Both the position numbers and the translations under genes were made by a program. A model generated the notes under the pieces. The model searched no databases. It was not told where the DNA came from and saw only the letters and a list, made by a program, of their open reading frames with translations. This document shows positions 50,741 to 61,416 of a stretch of DNA of 64,000 nt, piece after piece. The stretch's first letter is position 1. Every line of letters begins with the position of its first letter. Source of the DNA: Diacronema lutheri (taxonomy: Eukaryota; Haptophyta; Pavlovophyceae; Pavlovales; Pavlovaceae); contig JAGTXO010000018.1 of NCBI GenBank assembly GCA_019448385.1, forward strand, positions 248,001 to 312,000, read 5' to 3'.

Positions 50741-51842
50741 TCATTGGGGGGACGCATCACATCGCCTACCGAACGCCGCGTGGAACAGGCGGCGATTGCT
50801 CGCGGCGATCTTCTCCTTCGCCATGAGCAGCACGGCTGCGGAGAGCACGCCCTTCACGAGCTCGGGCCGGATGCCCTGGTAAAGCGCGAGCACGCCCTCC
50901 TCGCGCACCACCTGCCGCAGCACCTCGCGCACGCTGCCGCGCGCGTTCGCGCGCGCGCTCTCGGCCTCGCCGGCGGCGGCCGCGCCGGCGGCCGCGCTCG
51001 GGCTTGTGGTCGCGCGCGTCATGAGCAGCACCTTGGCGCGCACGCACGGGAAGACGAGCAGCGTGGCGACGGCTCGCGCGATTGCGCCGAGCGCGAACGC
51101 CTGCGCGGCCGACAGCTCGCGCGCGGCCACGCCAAGCGCGCGCGCCGAGCGCTCGAGCACGCGCTTGCGCAGGGCCTCGAAGATTGCGTTCTGAATGGCG
51201 GGCTTGAGTGCGAGGACGACGTACGCTGCAATCCCCGAATAGAACCCGCCCAGCCCGCCGCGCTCGTCGCGGATCTCGCGGAGCGCGCAGAGCGCGGCCG
51301 CGCCGGTCGTTTGCATTCGCACCGCCACCTGCTCGGCCGGCATTGTCACGAGCAGGTGGGACCAGTCGGCGAGGTAGCCGAGGAGCACGTTGGCCGGTAG
51401 GCCCACCGCACCCACCAGCCGCGTGTACGTCCGCTTGAGCGCGCTGTACGTGTCTGCGAGCGTGCACTCGCGCGGGCGAGCACGCCGGCGTGAGCGCGAC
51501 GGTGCACGCCGCAACTGCGCGCGCGCGCGAGCGCTGCGGCGCGCGGTCGAGACGCGCGGGGCATTGGCGCGCACAAAAGTAGATGAATTTTTCGAAGAAG
51601 GCCTGCACGGCGGCGACGTGGCACCCGCCGTACAGGCCGCCGATGACGCCGTCGCGCGCGACGAGATCGCGCGCGATCTCTGGCGCGGTGCGCGGCGGCC
51701 GGCCGCCGGGCGCTGTGCGCTTCTTCTGCGCCTGCAGGTTGGTCTTGATCACCTCGAGCGGGTACACTGTCGTCGTCGAGATGACGCCAGCGAGGCCGCC
51801 CGACGTCGCGTCGATGATCGCGTTGAGCATTGCCTCCCCCAT
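50741..51842 (-). CDS. Mitochondrial carrier family (SLC25) protein, possibly peroxisomal
   Basis: Two exons, 51842-51575 and 51453-50741, joined in phase 1 to give FIYFYTYSALK (326 residues). Three carrier repeats: first signature PLEVIKTNLQ, second altered as MPAEQVAVRMQTT, third PCVRAKVLLM, followed by GLYGG, GFYSG and ALYQGIRPELVKG. The KFIYFY..YSALK segment and diverged second signature resemble peroxisomal nucleotide/cofactor carriers (PMP34/PXN) more than ADP/ATP carriers; substrate is not determined. Ends 76 bp from the KNL2-like gene (convergent) and starts 63 bp from the vWA gene (divergent). Confidence 0.8.
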
Positions 51843-51905
51843 TGCTCGCTCGAACGGTCCGACGGGACCCGTCCGCCAACTGCTGGGCTTGAGACAGCCG
51901 CGCCC

Positions 51906-53164
51906 ATGGAGCCGCCGCCCCCCTACGCGCCGCCGTACGGCATCGGCACGCCCGGTGCCGCGCCTGCGGCGAGCCAAGCGCGCGCTTTCCTCGCCTCTCG
52001 CGGCTTCCCGCCGGGCTTGGCGGACGTGATGATCGGCAACGCGCGCGAGAGCGGCGCGCGACACATGCTGATCGACAACAGCGGGAGCATGTCCGCCCCG
52101 GATGGGCACGTGCTGCAGGGCGCGGCGGGGCGTGAGCGCCTTGTGAGCTGCAGCCGCTTTGCTGAGGTTGAGGACATGGTCCTTTTCCACGCGGAGCTCG
52201 CCGTCGCGCTCGGCGCGCCCGCGACGATGCGCTTCCTCAACCAACCGCGCTCGGGCCCGCAGGAGGTCGTCGTGCGCACGGCAGAAGACGTCGCGGCGCT
52301 GCGCAAGTCGTGCGCGTCGGGCCCGTCCGGCGGCACCCCAATCTGCGCGCACGTGCGTCAGATTGGCCAAGAAATTGCGCGCGACGAGGCGCAGCTGCGC
52401 GCGAGCGGCAAGGTGCGGCGCTTGCCCTCGCGCGCTCTCGCGGCGCGCGGCGCGCGGCTCCGCGCTGTGCGCTGCTCGCGTTGGACGGGCATGCGCGCGC
52501 GCGCGCGCGCCTCGCCCACCTCACGCGCCTGTGCGCGCACCCTGAACGCCGCCTGTCCCTCCTGCGTGCTCCCCCCCCCCCCCCCCCCCCACATCTCCCT
52601 ACCCCCTGCCTGCCCGTCCGGCCGCGCGCGCCTCAGCACGCGGTCCTGACGATCATCACGGACGGCCTCCCAACCGACGGCGACTTGGCGGAGGCGATGC
52701 GCCCGCTCAGCCGGCTGCCCGTGTGGGTCGTCGTCCGGCTGTGTACGGACGACGGCGAGGTTGTCCAGTTTTGGTCCGGACTCGACGCGGTCGTTGAGCT
52801 GGAGGTGGACGTGCTCGACGACCTCGCGGGCGAAGCGGCCGAGTGCGCGGCGTGCAACCGCTGGCTCACCTACGCGCCCGAGCTGCACAGGCTGCGCGAA
52901 TGGGGCGTTCATCTCAAGCTTCTCGATCTGCTTGACGAGCGTCGACTCGCGCCCGTCGAGGCGCGTGACCTGTGCGCGCTCATCCTGGGCGGCGGGCCGC
53001 TGCCGCATCCGGAGGCCGACGCCGCCGGCTTCTTCGCGGCCGTCGCAGAGCGGCAGCGCGGCCTGCGGCTGCCGTACAATCCGGTGCGCGGGCGCGCGCA
53101 CCCGTGGATTGACGAGCGCCGGCTGCGCGCATCCGTGTCGGGCCGTTTGTGCACGGTGCAGTGA
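51906..53164 (+). CDS. von Willebrand factor A-domain protein
   Basis: Two exons, 51906-52412 and 52637-53164 (344 residues). After a Pro-rich N-terminus the vWA fold shows the MIDAS motif DNSGSMS (~57), a Thr in GTPI (~147) and [10 protein letters not shown] (~175-184), so metal binding is intact. The second half has [12 protein letters not shown] and a helical C-terminus ending RLCTVQ. Similar cytoplasmic vWA proteins occur in algae and oomycetes with unknown roles. The intron contains a C20 tract (52570-52589). Confidence 0.75.
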
Positions 53165-53435
53165 ACCGTGGGCGTCACGCGTGCCGGCTGCTCGCGCGCG
53201 CGCGCCCCAGGACGTGCAGCGTGTCGGCCTCGCGGCTCGCGCTCGCCGGGGTCACAGGCGAGGCGTGACGGGTGTGATCGACCGTTACATCGTCACGTGT
53301 GACGCCACCACCAGCCAGGGAACAAACCACGCCGTTTTTGAAACGCGTTATTCTTCTGCAGAGTGTCGCTGTCATTTGCCTGGGCCCCCGCGTCCGGCCG
53401 AGGGGAGGCACTCGGAGGCGGGGCTGTGCGGCGCG
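53165..53435. other. Intergenic upstream of DXS
   Basis: 271 bp including the presumed DXS promoter. Slightly AT-richer (CGTTATTCTTCTGC near 53345). No ORF or repeat of note. Confidence 0.4.
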
Positions 53436-56109
53436 ATGCTGCTCGTGTGGTTGCCGCTGCTCTCGCTCGGCCTCGCGGCGCACCAGCCCGTCGCCAGACG
53501 GCTTGCGCCCCGCGCGCGCGCCGCCGCGCCCCGCGCGCGCGCGTCGGCCGACGCGTCGCACGCCGACGTGGTCGGCGCGCTGCCGGTGGTGTACCGCGGG
53601 CCGAACGGCACGCCTCTGCTCGACATGATCGCGTCGCCGGCAGACATCAAGCGCCTCGCGCCCACGCAGCTGCGGCAGCTCGCGATGGAGCTCCGCCACG
53701 AGACGCTGTGCGCGGTGTCGCAAACGGGCGGGCACCTCGGCTCATCGCTGGGCGTTGTCGAACTGACGGTCGCGCTGCACTACGTGTTCAACGCGCCGGA
53801 GGATCCAATTTGCTGGGACGTGTCGCACCAGGTGTACCCGCACAAGATCCTCACAGGCCGCCGCGCGCGCATGAGCACGCTTCGGCAGAAGGGCGGCCTG
53901 TCGGGCTTTGCGAAGCGGTCGGAGTCGCCTTACGATCCGTTCGGCGCCGGCCACTCGTCCACGTCGATCTCCGCCGCGCTCGGTGCGCGTGCCTGCCCCT
54001 GACGCATCGCGTCGCGTGCGCCACCTCCGCGCACGCGCGCCGCCCGACCCCGCCTCACCGCGCCGCGCGCGAACTCGGCGCGCATGCGCGCAGGCATGGC
54101 GGTCGGGCACAAGCTCAACGGGATCTCAGCGCAGCGCAACTCGATCGCCGTGATAGGCGACGGCGCGATCACGGGCGGTGCGCGCGCCGCCGCTGCGCGC
54201 GCGCGTGCGCGCCGCCGCCGCGCTCATCGCAGCAGCGCCGCGCGCGGCCGCCGCGCAGGCATGGCGTACGAGGCGATGAACAACGCGGCATACCTGAACA
54301 CCAAGGTGGTGGTCGTGCTCAACGACAACGGGCAGGTCTCGCTGCCGACGGGCACGCAATCGGCGGGCGGCGTCGGCCCTGCCGGCGCTCTCTCGGCATA
54401 CACATCGCGGCTGCTCACATCGAAGCCCTTCCTCGATTTCCGCTCCTTCGCAAAGTCCTTCTCGTCGCTGCTGCCCGAGGAGATCCAGGCGGTGAACAAG
54501 CGGATCGACGCGTTCACGCGCGGCGCGCTGCAGGGCGGCACCCTCTTCGAGGAGCTCGGCTTCTACTACGTCGGGCCCGTCGACGGCCACGACCTAGCCA
54601 ACCTCGTGCCAATCCTCGAGAATATCCGCGACCGGCGCGACGACAAGCCCGTGCTGCTGCACATCAAGACGGAGAAGGGGTACGGCTACCCGCCCGCGGT
54701 GGGCGCGCCCGACAAGTACCACGGCGTGCCCAAGTTTGACGTGCCCACCGGCTACCAATACGCGGGCCCCAAGAGTCGGCCATCGTACACCTCCATCTTT
54801 GCGGCCGCGCTCATCGAGCACGCGCAGGACGACATCAACGTGCGCGGCGCGCGGCGCGCGGGTGGGGCGGGGCGCGCGAGGCTCGCAGCGCTGACGGCGA
54901 TCCACCGCGCCGCGCCGCGCCGCGCCGCGCCGCGCCGCGCCGCGCCGCGCCGCGCCGCGCCGCGCAGGTGGTGGCGATCACGGCGGCGATGCCGGGCGGC
55001 ACGGGGATCGACAAGTTCGGGAAGCGCTTCCCCAAGCGCACCTTCGACGTAGGGATCGCTGAGCAGCACGCGGTCACGTTCGCGGCGGGGCTAGCGATTG
55101 AGGGCCTCAAGCCCTTCGTCGCGATCTATTCGACGTTCCTGCAGCGCGGGTACGACCAGGTCGTGCACGACGTCGTCACGCAGAAGCTGCCCGTCCGCTT
55201 CATCCTTGACAGAGCCGGCCTCGTCGGCAACGACGGGCCGACGCACCACGGATCCTTTGACCTCGCCTACCTCGGCTGCCTGCCCGACCTGGTGATCATG
55301 GCGCCGTCCGACGAGCTCGAGCTGCTCCATATGATCGCCACCGCGTACGAGCTCGAAAGCCTGCCGTCGGCAATTCGCTTCCCGCGCGGCAACGCGCTCG
55401 GCCTCGAGGCCATGCGCGAGCAGCTGGGCTACGACATCAGCGCGATGCCCGCCAAGGGGGTGCGCGCGCCGCGCACGGGCAGAGGCGCCGCGCGACGCGA
55501 GCGCCGCCGCCTCCCGCCCTGCCGCCCGCTCGCCCCGCCTGTCGGCCGGTGCGCGCGCACGTGCGCCGCGCTCACGCGCGCCGCGCTGCCGCCACCGCGC
55601 CGCTGCCGCCGCCGCTGCCACCGCCGCTGCCGGCGGCGCAGACCGCGCTGCCGATCGGCCGCGGGCGATACGTCAAGCGAGCCGACGCATCGCGATCGAA
55701 GCGCGTCGCACTGCTCTCGCTCGGCACGCGGCTCGCGCCGGCGATGCAGGCGGCGCGCGCGCTCGAGGAGGACGCCGACTTTGGCGGCACGCTCGGCGTG
55801 ACGGTCGCGGACGCGCGCTTCATGAAGCCGCTCGACATGCAGCTGCTGCGCGAGCTGGCGGCGCAGCACGACGTGCTCATCACGATCGAGGAGGGGTCCG
55901 TCGGCGGCTTTGGCGACCACGTGCTGCACGTGCTCGCACTCGACGGCGCGCTCGACGAGGGCAAGCTGCGCGTGCGGCCGATGGTCCTGCCCGACCACTT
56001 CATCGAAGCGGGCACGCAGCCCGAGCAGTATGACGAGGCCGGACTCTCCGCGCCCTTCATTGTTGCCACGGTGCGCAAGCTGCTCGGCAAGAGCCGCGTG
56101 CTCGTTTGA
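53436..56109 (+). CDS. DXS: 1-deoxy-D-xylulose-5-phosphate synthase (DXS), plastid
   Basis: Five exons: 53436-53982, 54094-54177, 54259-54839, 54968-55459, 55642-56109, all in phase (723 residues). [17 protein letters not shown] is a signal peptide followed by an Arg/Ala transit-like region, as needed for a complex plastid. The enzyme condenses pyruvate and glyceraldehyde 3-phosphate with TPP, the first step of the MEP pathway. Visible: GGHLGSSLG with the catalytic His, [16 protein letters not shown] (TPP/Mg motif, split by intron 2), the [10 protein letters not shown] glutamate, [16 protein letters not shown] and the transketolase C-terminal domain. The 54-kb intron holds a CCGCG array. CHLP lies just downstream. 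Confidence 0.95.
54906..54966 (+). repeat. CCGCG pentamer array in DXS intron 3
   Basis: About 12 pentamers running up to the acceptor (…CGCGCAG|GTGG), in the same sense orientation as the array in the aminopeptidase gene. Confidence 0.9.
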
Positions 56110-56284
56110 CGCGCACGGCCGCGCCGCGCCGGGGGGCTGCTCGCGAGCAGCGGGCGGCCGGAGGGCGCGCGCGCCGCCGCCGCGGCGGCAGATCGCCGCG
56201 GCGCCCGGCAAGCGCGCACCGCAGCCGGTGGGCCGGCAGTGCGCTGTGCGCCATGCTGCAGCATGACTGGCATGCAACATGACA

Positions 56285-56356
<72 letters not shown>

Positions 56357-56750
56357 CATAGCGCGGACGCGGAATGAGGCTGTGCTCGACCTGCACAGCG
56401 CGGCCGCCCGCGCGTGGAGCGCGAGGGCCTCCGTCGCTGGGCGGCGCGCGCGTTTCTCTCCGCAGCGAGCGGGTTCGACACGCGCACGCTCGGCGCATCC
56501 GTGGCCAGCATCAACGGCTGCGGGCTGGCCACGGATGCATCCGTCGCCCGGATGCATCGTCGACCGGTCGACGATTCAGCAAGAGAGTCAAGAGACGGCA
56601 GGCTCCAGAAGCACCTCGACAATGCCTGATGGCACTCCGGACTGCCGGCCGGACTGAAAATGAGAAGGAGAATGTAATTTGCGCAAATTGCTTTTTTTGC
56701 GGAGGAGCACGGGGAAGCGCAGTGCGGAGGGTCCGACGCACACCACAACG
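56110..56750. other. Intergenic region with (CA)34 microsatellite
   Basis: 641 bp between DXS and CHLP. A CA dinucleotide run occupies 56286-56353. Around 56500-56570 are short inverted repeats of GCATCCGTGGCC / GGCCACGGATGC and CGTCGACCGGTCGACG. No gene-like ORF was found. Confidence 0.75.
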
Positions 56751-58282
56751 ATGTTGGCTCTCACGGCACTGCTCGCGCTTGAGGGCTACGCGCACGGCGG
56801 CGTGCGCGCGTCGCGCGTCGCGCGGCCGGCGAGTGCGCCGCGCGCGGACATCGCGGCAAAGATCCGCGTCGCGGTCGTCGGCGGCGGCCCTTCGGGCTCG
56901 TGCGCGGCCGAGATCCTGGCGCAGGAGCCCAACGTCGAGACGTACTTGATCGAGCGCAAGATGGACAACGCAAAGCCGTGCGGCGGCGCCATCCCGCTGT
57001 GCATGGTGGACGAGTTCCAGCTGCCCCCCGAGATCATCGACCGCAAGGTGCGCCGCGCCATCCGGCTCCTCTCGTCGCGCGTTCGCACGACCGCGCGCGA
57101 TGTGCGTGCGCGCCCGGCAGCGCGCGGCACGCGCTCACCCGCTCGCACGAGTCCGCCTTTCGCGCCGCGTCGCGCAACGGGCCGGCATCGCAGGTGCGCA
57201 AGATGAAGATGATCTCCCCCTCCAACCGCGAGGTCGACATTGGCCAGACGCTCGAGCCGAACGAGTACATTGGCATGTGCCGGCGTGAGATCATGGATGG
57301 CTACCTGCGCGAGCGCGCGCAGAAGAAGGGCGCGATCACGATCAACGGTCTTGTGACCAAGGTGGAGGTGCCCGAGGACGCGACACCGACTGGCGGCCGG
57401 TACAAGCTCCACTACGCCGAGTACGCTGGTGAGGGCGCGGCGGGCAAGCCCGGCTTCATCGAGGTCGACGTCGTGATCGGCGCGGACGGCGCGAACTCGC
57501 GCGTCGCCAAGGCGATCGATGCGGGCGAGTACAACTACGCGATCGCGTTCCAGGAGCGCATCAAGATCTCGGACGAGAAGATGGCCTTCTACGAGGACCT
57601 CGCCGAGATGTACGTCGGCGACGACGTCTCGCCCGATTTTTACGGTTGGGTCTTCCCCAAGTACGACCACGTCGGCGTCGGCACTGGCACCGTGACCAAC
57701 CGGCCGGCGATCAAGGAGTACCAGGACGCGATGCGCACGCGCGCGGGCGACAAGATCGCCGGCGGCAAGATCATCAAGGTCGAGGCGCACCCGATCCCCG
57801 AGCACCCGCGCCCTCGCCGCGTCGTCGGCCGCGCGCTGCTCGTTGGCGACGCCGCCGGCTACGTGACCAAGTGCTCGGGCGAGGGGATCTACTTTGCGGC
57901 AAAGTCGGGCCGGATGGCGGGCGAGGCGCTCGTCCGGCTGATGCAGGGCGGCAGCCGCATCCCATCCGAGAGCGAGATCATCGCCGAGTACATCCGGCCG
58001 TACGACAAGGCGTACGGGCCGACCTACCTCGTGCTCGACCTGCTCCAAAAGGTCTTCTACAACTCGAACGGCGCGCGCGAGGCCTTCGTCGAGATGTGCG
58101 AGTCGGAGTACGTGCAGCGCGTCACCTTCAACTCGTACCTGTACAAGAAGGTCCAGGGCAACAACCCGATCGAGGACGTCAAGCTCCTCTTCAACACGAT
58201 CGGCTCGCTCGTGCGTGGCAGCGCTGTCGCCGCGCCGGACAAGACCTTCTCCAACCCGGTCGAGTCGCTCAAGCGGCTCTAG
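56751..58282 (+). CDS. CHLP: Geranylgeranyl diphosphate/chlorophyll reductase, plastid
   Basis: Two exons, 56751-57047 and 57194-58282 (461 residues; CHLP is ~460). MLALTALLALEGYAHGG is a signal-like leader, then an Arg/Ala stretch. FAD-binding: RVAVVGGGPSGSCAAE, the CGGAIP segment, the second motif VVIGADGANSRVAKAI and RALLVGDAAGYVTKCSGEGIYFA. It reduces geranylgeranyl chains to phytyl for chlorophyll, tocopherol and phylloquinone, using the MEP-pathway products that begin with the neighbouring DXS. The intron starts GTGCGC and the next exon starts GTGCGC too. Confidence 0.95.
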
Positions 58283-58413
58283 AGCGCGCGTGGGGTAGGG
58301 GTTGAAGGGGAGGGGGGGGGGGGGGGGGATTCTGAGGGCCCGACTGTACTGCCTGCGCGTGGCATGCAGCAGGCGCGGAGGTGCGCAAATTGCGACTCCC
58401 GCAGCTTGCAGTA

Positions 58414-59337
58414 TTAACAACTTGATCGTGATTCTTGCCTAGTTCCTGCGTCCCACCTGCGGTGAAACCACAAGTACTGCTCAGGCCATCGCGCGATGAA
58501 CTCGCCGAGCACCTGCGCGTACCGATCCACGACCGACCGCGCGGCGCGCGCTCGAACCTCGCCAGCGTCGTTGTCGACGCCGGCGGCGCGCACGCGCGCA
58601 CCCGCTTCGTCGGGCGCGTCCTCGCGCGAGAGCTCGACAAAGTGCGGCACGAGCCGCCGATGCTCTCCACAGCCGTCGCAGACGATGGCTACGAACCACA
58701 CGGGCGCGCCGGTCAGCGCGTGCAGCCGGCCGACTCCATCGTCGAACGGCGTCTCGCGCCCGAGGAACGTCGTTGAGTGCGGGCGCTGGCGCGGCCGCTG
58801 GTCGCCCACGATGCCGACGATGCCGCCGGCGTGCAGCGCGGCCACGAGTCGCGGCCACGAGCCTCGCGCGGGCACGAGCGCGATGCCGCAGCGCGACCGC
58901 CGCCGGAGGACCAGCCGGTCGACCGCGCGCATGTGCAGCGGCTGGTAGACGATCGCGCTGTGAGCGCGCGCGCCCGGGCTGAGCGCGGGCGTGAGTGCGT
59001 GCGGCACGAGCTCCCACAGGCCGAGGTGGGCCGAGCAGAAGATAACCGCGCCCCGCTCGAGCTGCTCGAGCAGCCGGCGCGGTAGCGGCGGCGGCGTCAA
59101 GCCCGGCACGCGCGAGAGGAACGCGGGCAGGCGCAGCAGCGACGCGACGACGAGTGCGACGTGCGCGTACGAGCGGCGCGCGAGCGCGCCGACGCCACCT
59201 TCGCCCGCCGCGCGGGCGAGGAAGCGCGTGTGCGACACAAGGTTTGCCTCGACCACTGCGCGACGCCACCGGCTCGTGTACAGGCACCAGCCGAGCACCG
59301 ACGCCGCGAGAGAGAACCCGCGCGGGACGGCCGCCAT
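58414..59337 (-). CDS. Bacterial-type LpxL/HtrB lysophospholipid/lipid A acyltransferase-like
   Basis: Single exon, 307 residues from MAAVPRGFSLAASVLGWCLY. The N-terminal hydrophobic helix, RRAVVEANLVSHTRFLA-type segment, catalytic H-x4-E in SAHLGLWELVPHAL (~110) and GDQRPRQRPHSTTFLGRETPFDDG (~200) follow the plan of LpxL/LpxM (LABLAT) acyltransferases. The C-terminal RWPEQYLWFHRRW is the typical family ending. In bacteria these add the secondary acyl chains of lipid A. A nuclear algal copy suggests transfer from bacteria or the plastid ancestor; the acceptor here is unknown. Convergent with CHLP, 131 bp containing a G17 run. Confidence 0.8.
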   Translation of the reverse strand: MAAVPRGFSLAASVLGWCLYTSRWRRAVVEANLVSHTRFLARAAGEGGVGALARRSYAHVALVVASLLRLPAFLSRVPGLTPPPLPRRLLEQLERGAVIFCSAHLGLWELVPHALTPALSPGARAHSAIVYQPLHMRAVDRLVLRRRSRCGIALVPARGSWPRLVAALHAGGIVGIVGDQRPRQRPHSTTFLGRETPFDDGVGRLHALTGAPVWFVAIVCDGCGEHRRLVPHFVELSREDAPDEAGARVRAAGVDNDAGEVRARAARSVVDRYAQVLGEFIARWPEQYLWFHRRWDAGTRQESRSSC

Positions 59338-59361
59338 CGCATCCAACGCGGCAGCAGCTGG

Positions 59362-61353
59362 ATGGCCTCCGCCTCGGACGACGAGTATCCCGACGTGGAC
59401 GTGGACGCGCTGCTCGCGTCCACGGGCGTGGCCGCGCTCATCGCGCAGCACGCGGAGCCACTCGACTTGTCTGCCTTGCGGCGCGCCGCCTCGTTTGGCG
59501 ACGACGAGCTGCTTGAAGCCGAGCTGACGGCGGACGACCTGCACGACGAAAGCCTCCTCTCCGACCTATCGGCGCTCGGTTGGGAGGACGACGAGCCGCG
59601 CGCGCCGCTGCCCCGCCCGTCCGCCCGCGAGGTGCCCGCGTCGGCGCCACTTGCGCCGCGCGCGCCCGCCGGTGGCGCAACCCCCTCTGACAATGCCACG
59701 CTCGAGGCGGAGATCCACGCGCTCGACGACGGCGATGGACCGCGCGGCCCGGTGAACGCGCGCGCGCGGCGGCTGTCCAACGAGGAGGATACGTTGGCCG
59801 CGCAGCCGGCGGGCACACCGTTCAACGCCGTGCCAGTCGGCGAGGTGGACGAGCGGGTGACGGAATGCATCGCGCAGGCGCTCCGCGCAAAGCAGGCGGG
59901 GGACACTGCGACGGCGCTCGCGTGGCTCGGGAGCAAAAAGGCCCTCGTTGCCGCGCGCGGCAAGGCGGAGGTCGGGATGCTCGACCGGCGCGAGCTTCCG
60001 CCCCGACCAGTGGCCGCTAATGCTGCCGAGGGCGCCGGCAGCGCGCCGAGCGGTGCGCCTGCCGCACGCGCGCGAGGCGCTGCGGGCGCAGGGGCGCCGC
60101 GCCAGGCGGCGCTCGTTGGCGCGGCCGCCGCGCGCGCGCCGCCGTCACAACCGCCGCACGCGCATGTGAGGCCCGTCACGCAGCCGCGCGCAGCGCCCGC
60201 GCCGACGCCCCGCGCGCCACTCGTCGCGCCCGCCGCCGCTGCGGCCGGCGTGCCGCTCGCTGCGCACGAGCTCGAGGTCGTGCTCGTGGGCGCGCAGCTC
60301 AACCCAGCAAGGCTGCCCGTGCGCGCGCCGAACACGTACGCCGCGTTCAAGCTGAGCCTGCCGAACGCGGAGGCGCTCGAGGGCCGCTCTGAGCTCGTGA
60401 AGGCGAGCGCGAGCCCGGCGTACGGCCACCGCACGCTGCTCGCAATTGACCGGCGCAGCCGCTTAACCGAAAGAGCGTTTGCGCACCGCCGGCTGAGCGT
60501 CGAGGTGTGGGTGGTGCCGCACACGGGGCTTTTGCGCTTCGTCTCGTCCGGTCCTTCGCTCCTCGCAAAGGCGGACGTCAAACTCGCGCCACTCCTCCAC
60601 GCGCGCGAGCTCGCGGCGACGCTCGTGCTGCGCGCTGTCGAAGGCGCGGACTCGCCCGGAACGATCAGCGTGCTTCTCCGCCTCGCCGCGCCAATTGCGC
60701 TGCCTCCGCCCGCCGCGCCGCAGCCACCGCCCGCCCGGCAGCGGGCCGAGCCGGCCGCGCCGCGCGATCCGACCGCCGCCGCGGCTGCGCTCGCGCGCGC
60801 GCCCGCCGCGCCCGCCGCGTGCGGCGCCGCCGCGGGCGCGGCGTGCGCGGCGCGCAGCACGGCGGCGCGCGCGTCCGGCGAGCGCCAGATCGGTGGCAGC
60901 ACGGAGACGGATGGTGACGGCGACGGCGACGGCGACGACGCCGAGGATGACTTTGGCTACGCGCAGCGGATCGTCAGCTTTGACGTGCTCACGTGGGAGC
61001 TCGAGCAGCTCAGCGCGCGCGCGGGCATATACGCGCACGCGCCCGCCGAGGCCGCAAGGTTGCGGCATGAAGCGCTCGTGTTTCGCAAGCAGCTGATTGA
61101 GCTGTCCGTCGACACGGGCCAGCTCAGCATGGAGGACTACCTCGCGCAGCTCCGGCAGGCGATCGCGCTCGAGCAGAAGCTCGCTATGGCGCACAAGGCG
61201 GCGGGCAGCGTGGCGGGGAAGCAGCGGGCGGTGCACGCGCTCAAGCGCGTCAAGGTCATGCGCGTCGAGCTGCTCGGAGCCGAGGCGGCCGAGGCGGCGA
61301 GCGGCGGTGAGGGCGAGTTTGCGCCGGCCGGCGTGCGAGCAGAAACAGCCTAA
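59362..61353 (+). CDS. CC2D1-like (DM14 and C2 domain) ESCRT-III regulator
   Basis: Single exon, 663 residues from MASASDDEYPDVDVDALL. Residues ~170-205 (VTECIAQALRAKQAGDTATALAWLGSKKAL) resemble a DM14 helix. Residues ~310-445 are a C2-like beta sandwich (ELEVVLVGAQLNPARLP...TYAAFKLSLP, ASPAYGH, LSVEVWVV). The C-terminal portion contains SFDVLTWELEQLS and YLAQLRQAIALEQKLAMAHK, as in the C-terminal region of CC2D1/Lgd. Those proteins bind CHMP4/Shrub and regulate ESCRT-III. Only one DM14-like motif is evident where animals have four. Starts 24 bp from the acyltransferase start. Confidence 0.7.
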   Translation: MASASDDEYPDVDVDALLASTGVAALIAQHAEPLDLSALRRAASFGDDELLEAELTADDLHDESLLSDLSALGWEDDEPRAPLPRPSAREVPASAPLAPRAPAGGATPSDNATLEAEIHALDDGDGPRGPVNARARRLSNEEDTLAAQPAGTPFNAVPVGEVDERVTECIAQALRAKQAGDTATALAWLGSKKALVAARGKAEVGMLDRRELPPRPVAANAAEGAGSAPSGAPAARARGAAGAGAPRQAALVGAAAARAPPSQPPHAHVRPVTQPRAAPAPTPRAPLVAPAAAAAGVPLAAHELEVVLVGAQLNPARLPVRAPNTYAAFKLSLPNAEALEGRSELVKASASPAYGHRTLLAIDRRSRLTERAFAHRRLSVEVWVVPHTGLLRFVSSGPSLLAKADVKLAPLLHARELAATLVLRAVEGADSPGTISVLLRLAAPIALPPPAAPQPPPARQRAEPAAPRDPTAAAAALARAPAAPAACGAAAGAACAARSTAARASGERQIGGSTETDGDGDGDGDDAEDDFGYAQRIVSFDVLTWELEQLSARAGIYAHAPAEAARLRHEALVFRKQLIELSVDTGQLSMEDYLAQLRQAIALEQKLAMAHKAAGSVAGKQRAVHALKRVKVMRVELLGAEAAEAASGGEGEFAPAGVRAETA

Positions 61354-61416
61354 TCACCAATCTTGCTGATGAATGCGAGTGGGAAACATTGAACACTCAG
61401 AAAAAGGTGCCACGGG

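Noticed and set aside
56286-56353. Coding VCVCVC protein on the minus strand
   Set aside because: It is a translation of the CA microsatellite.
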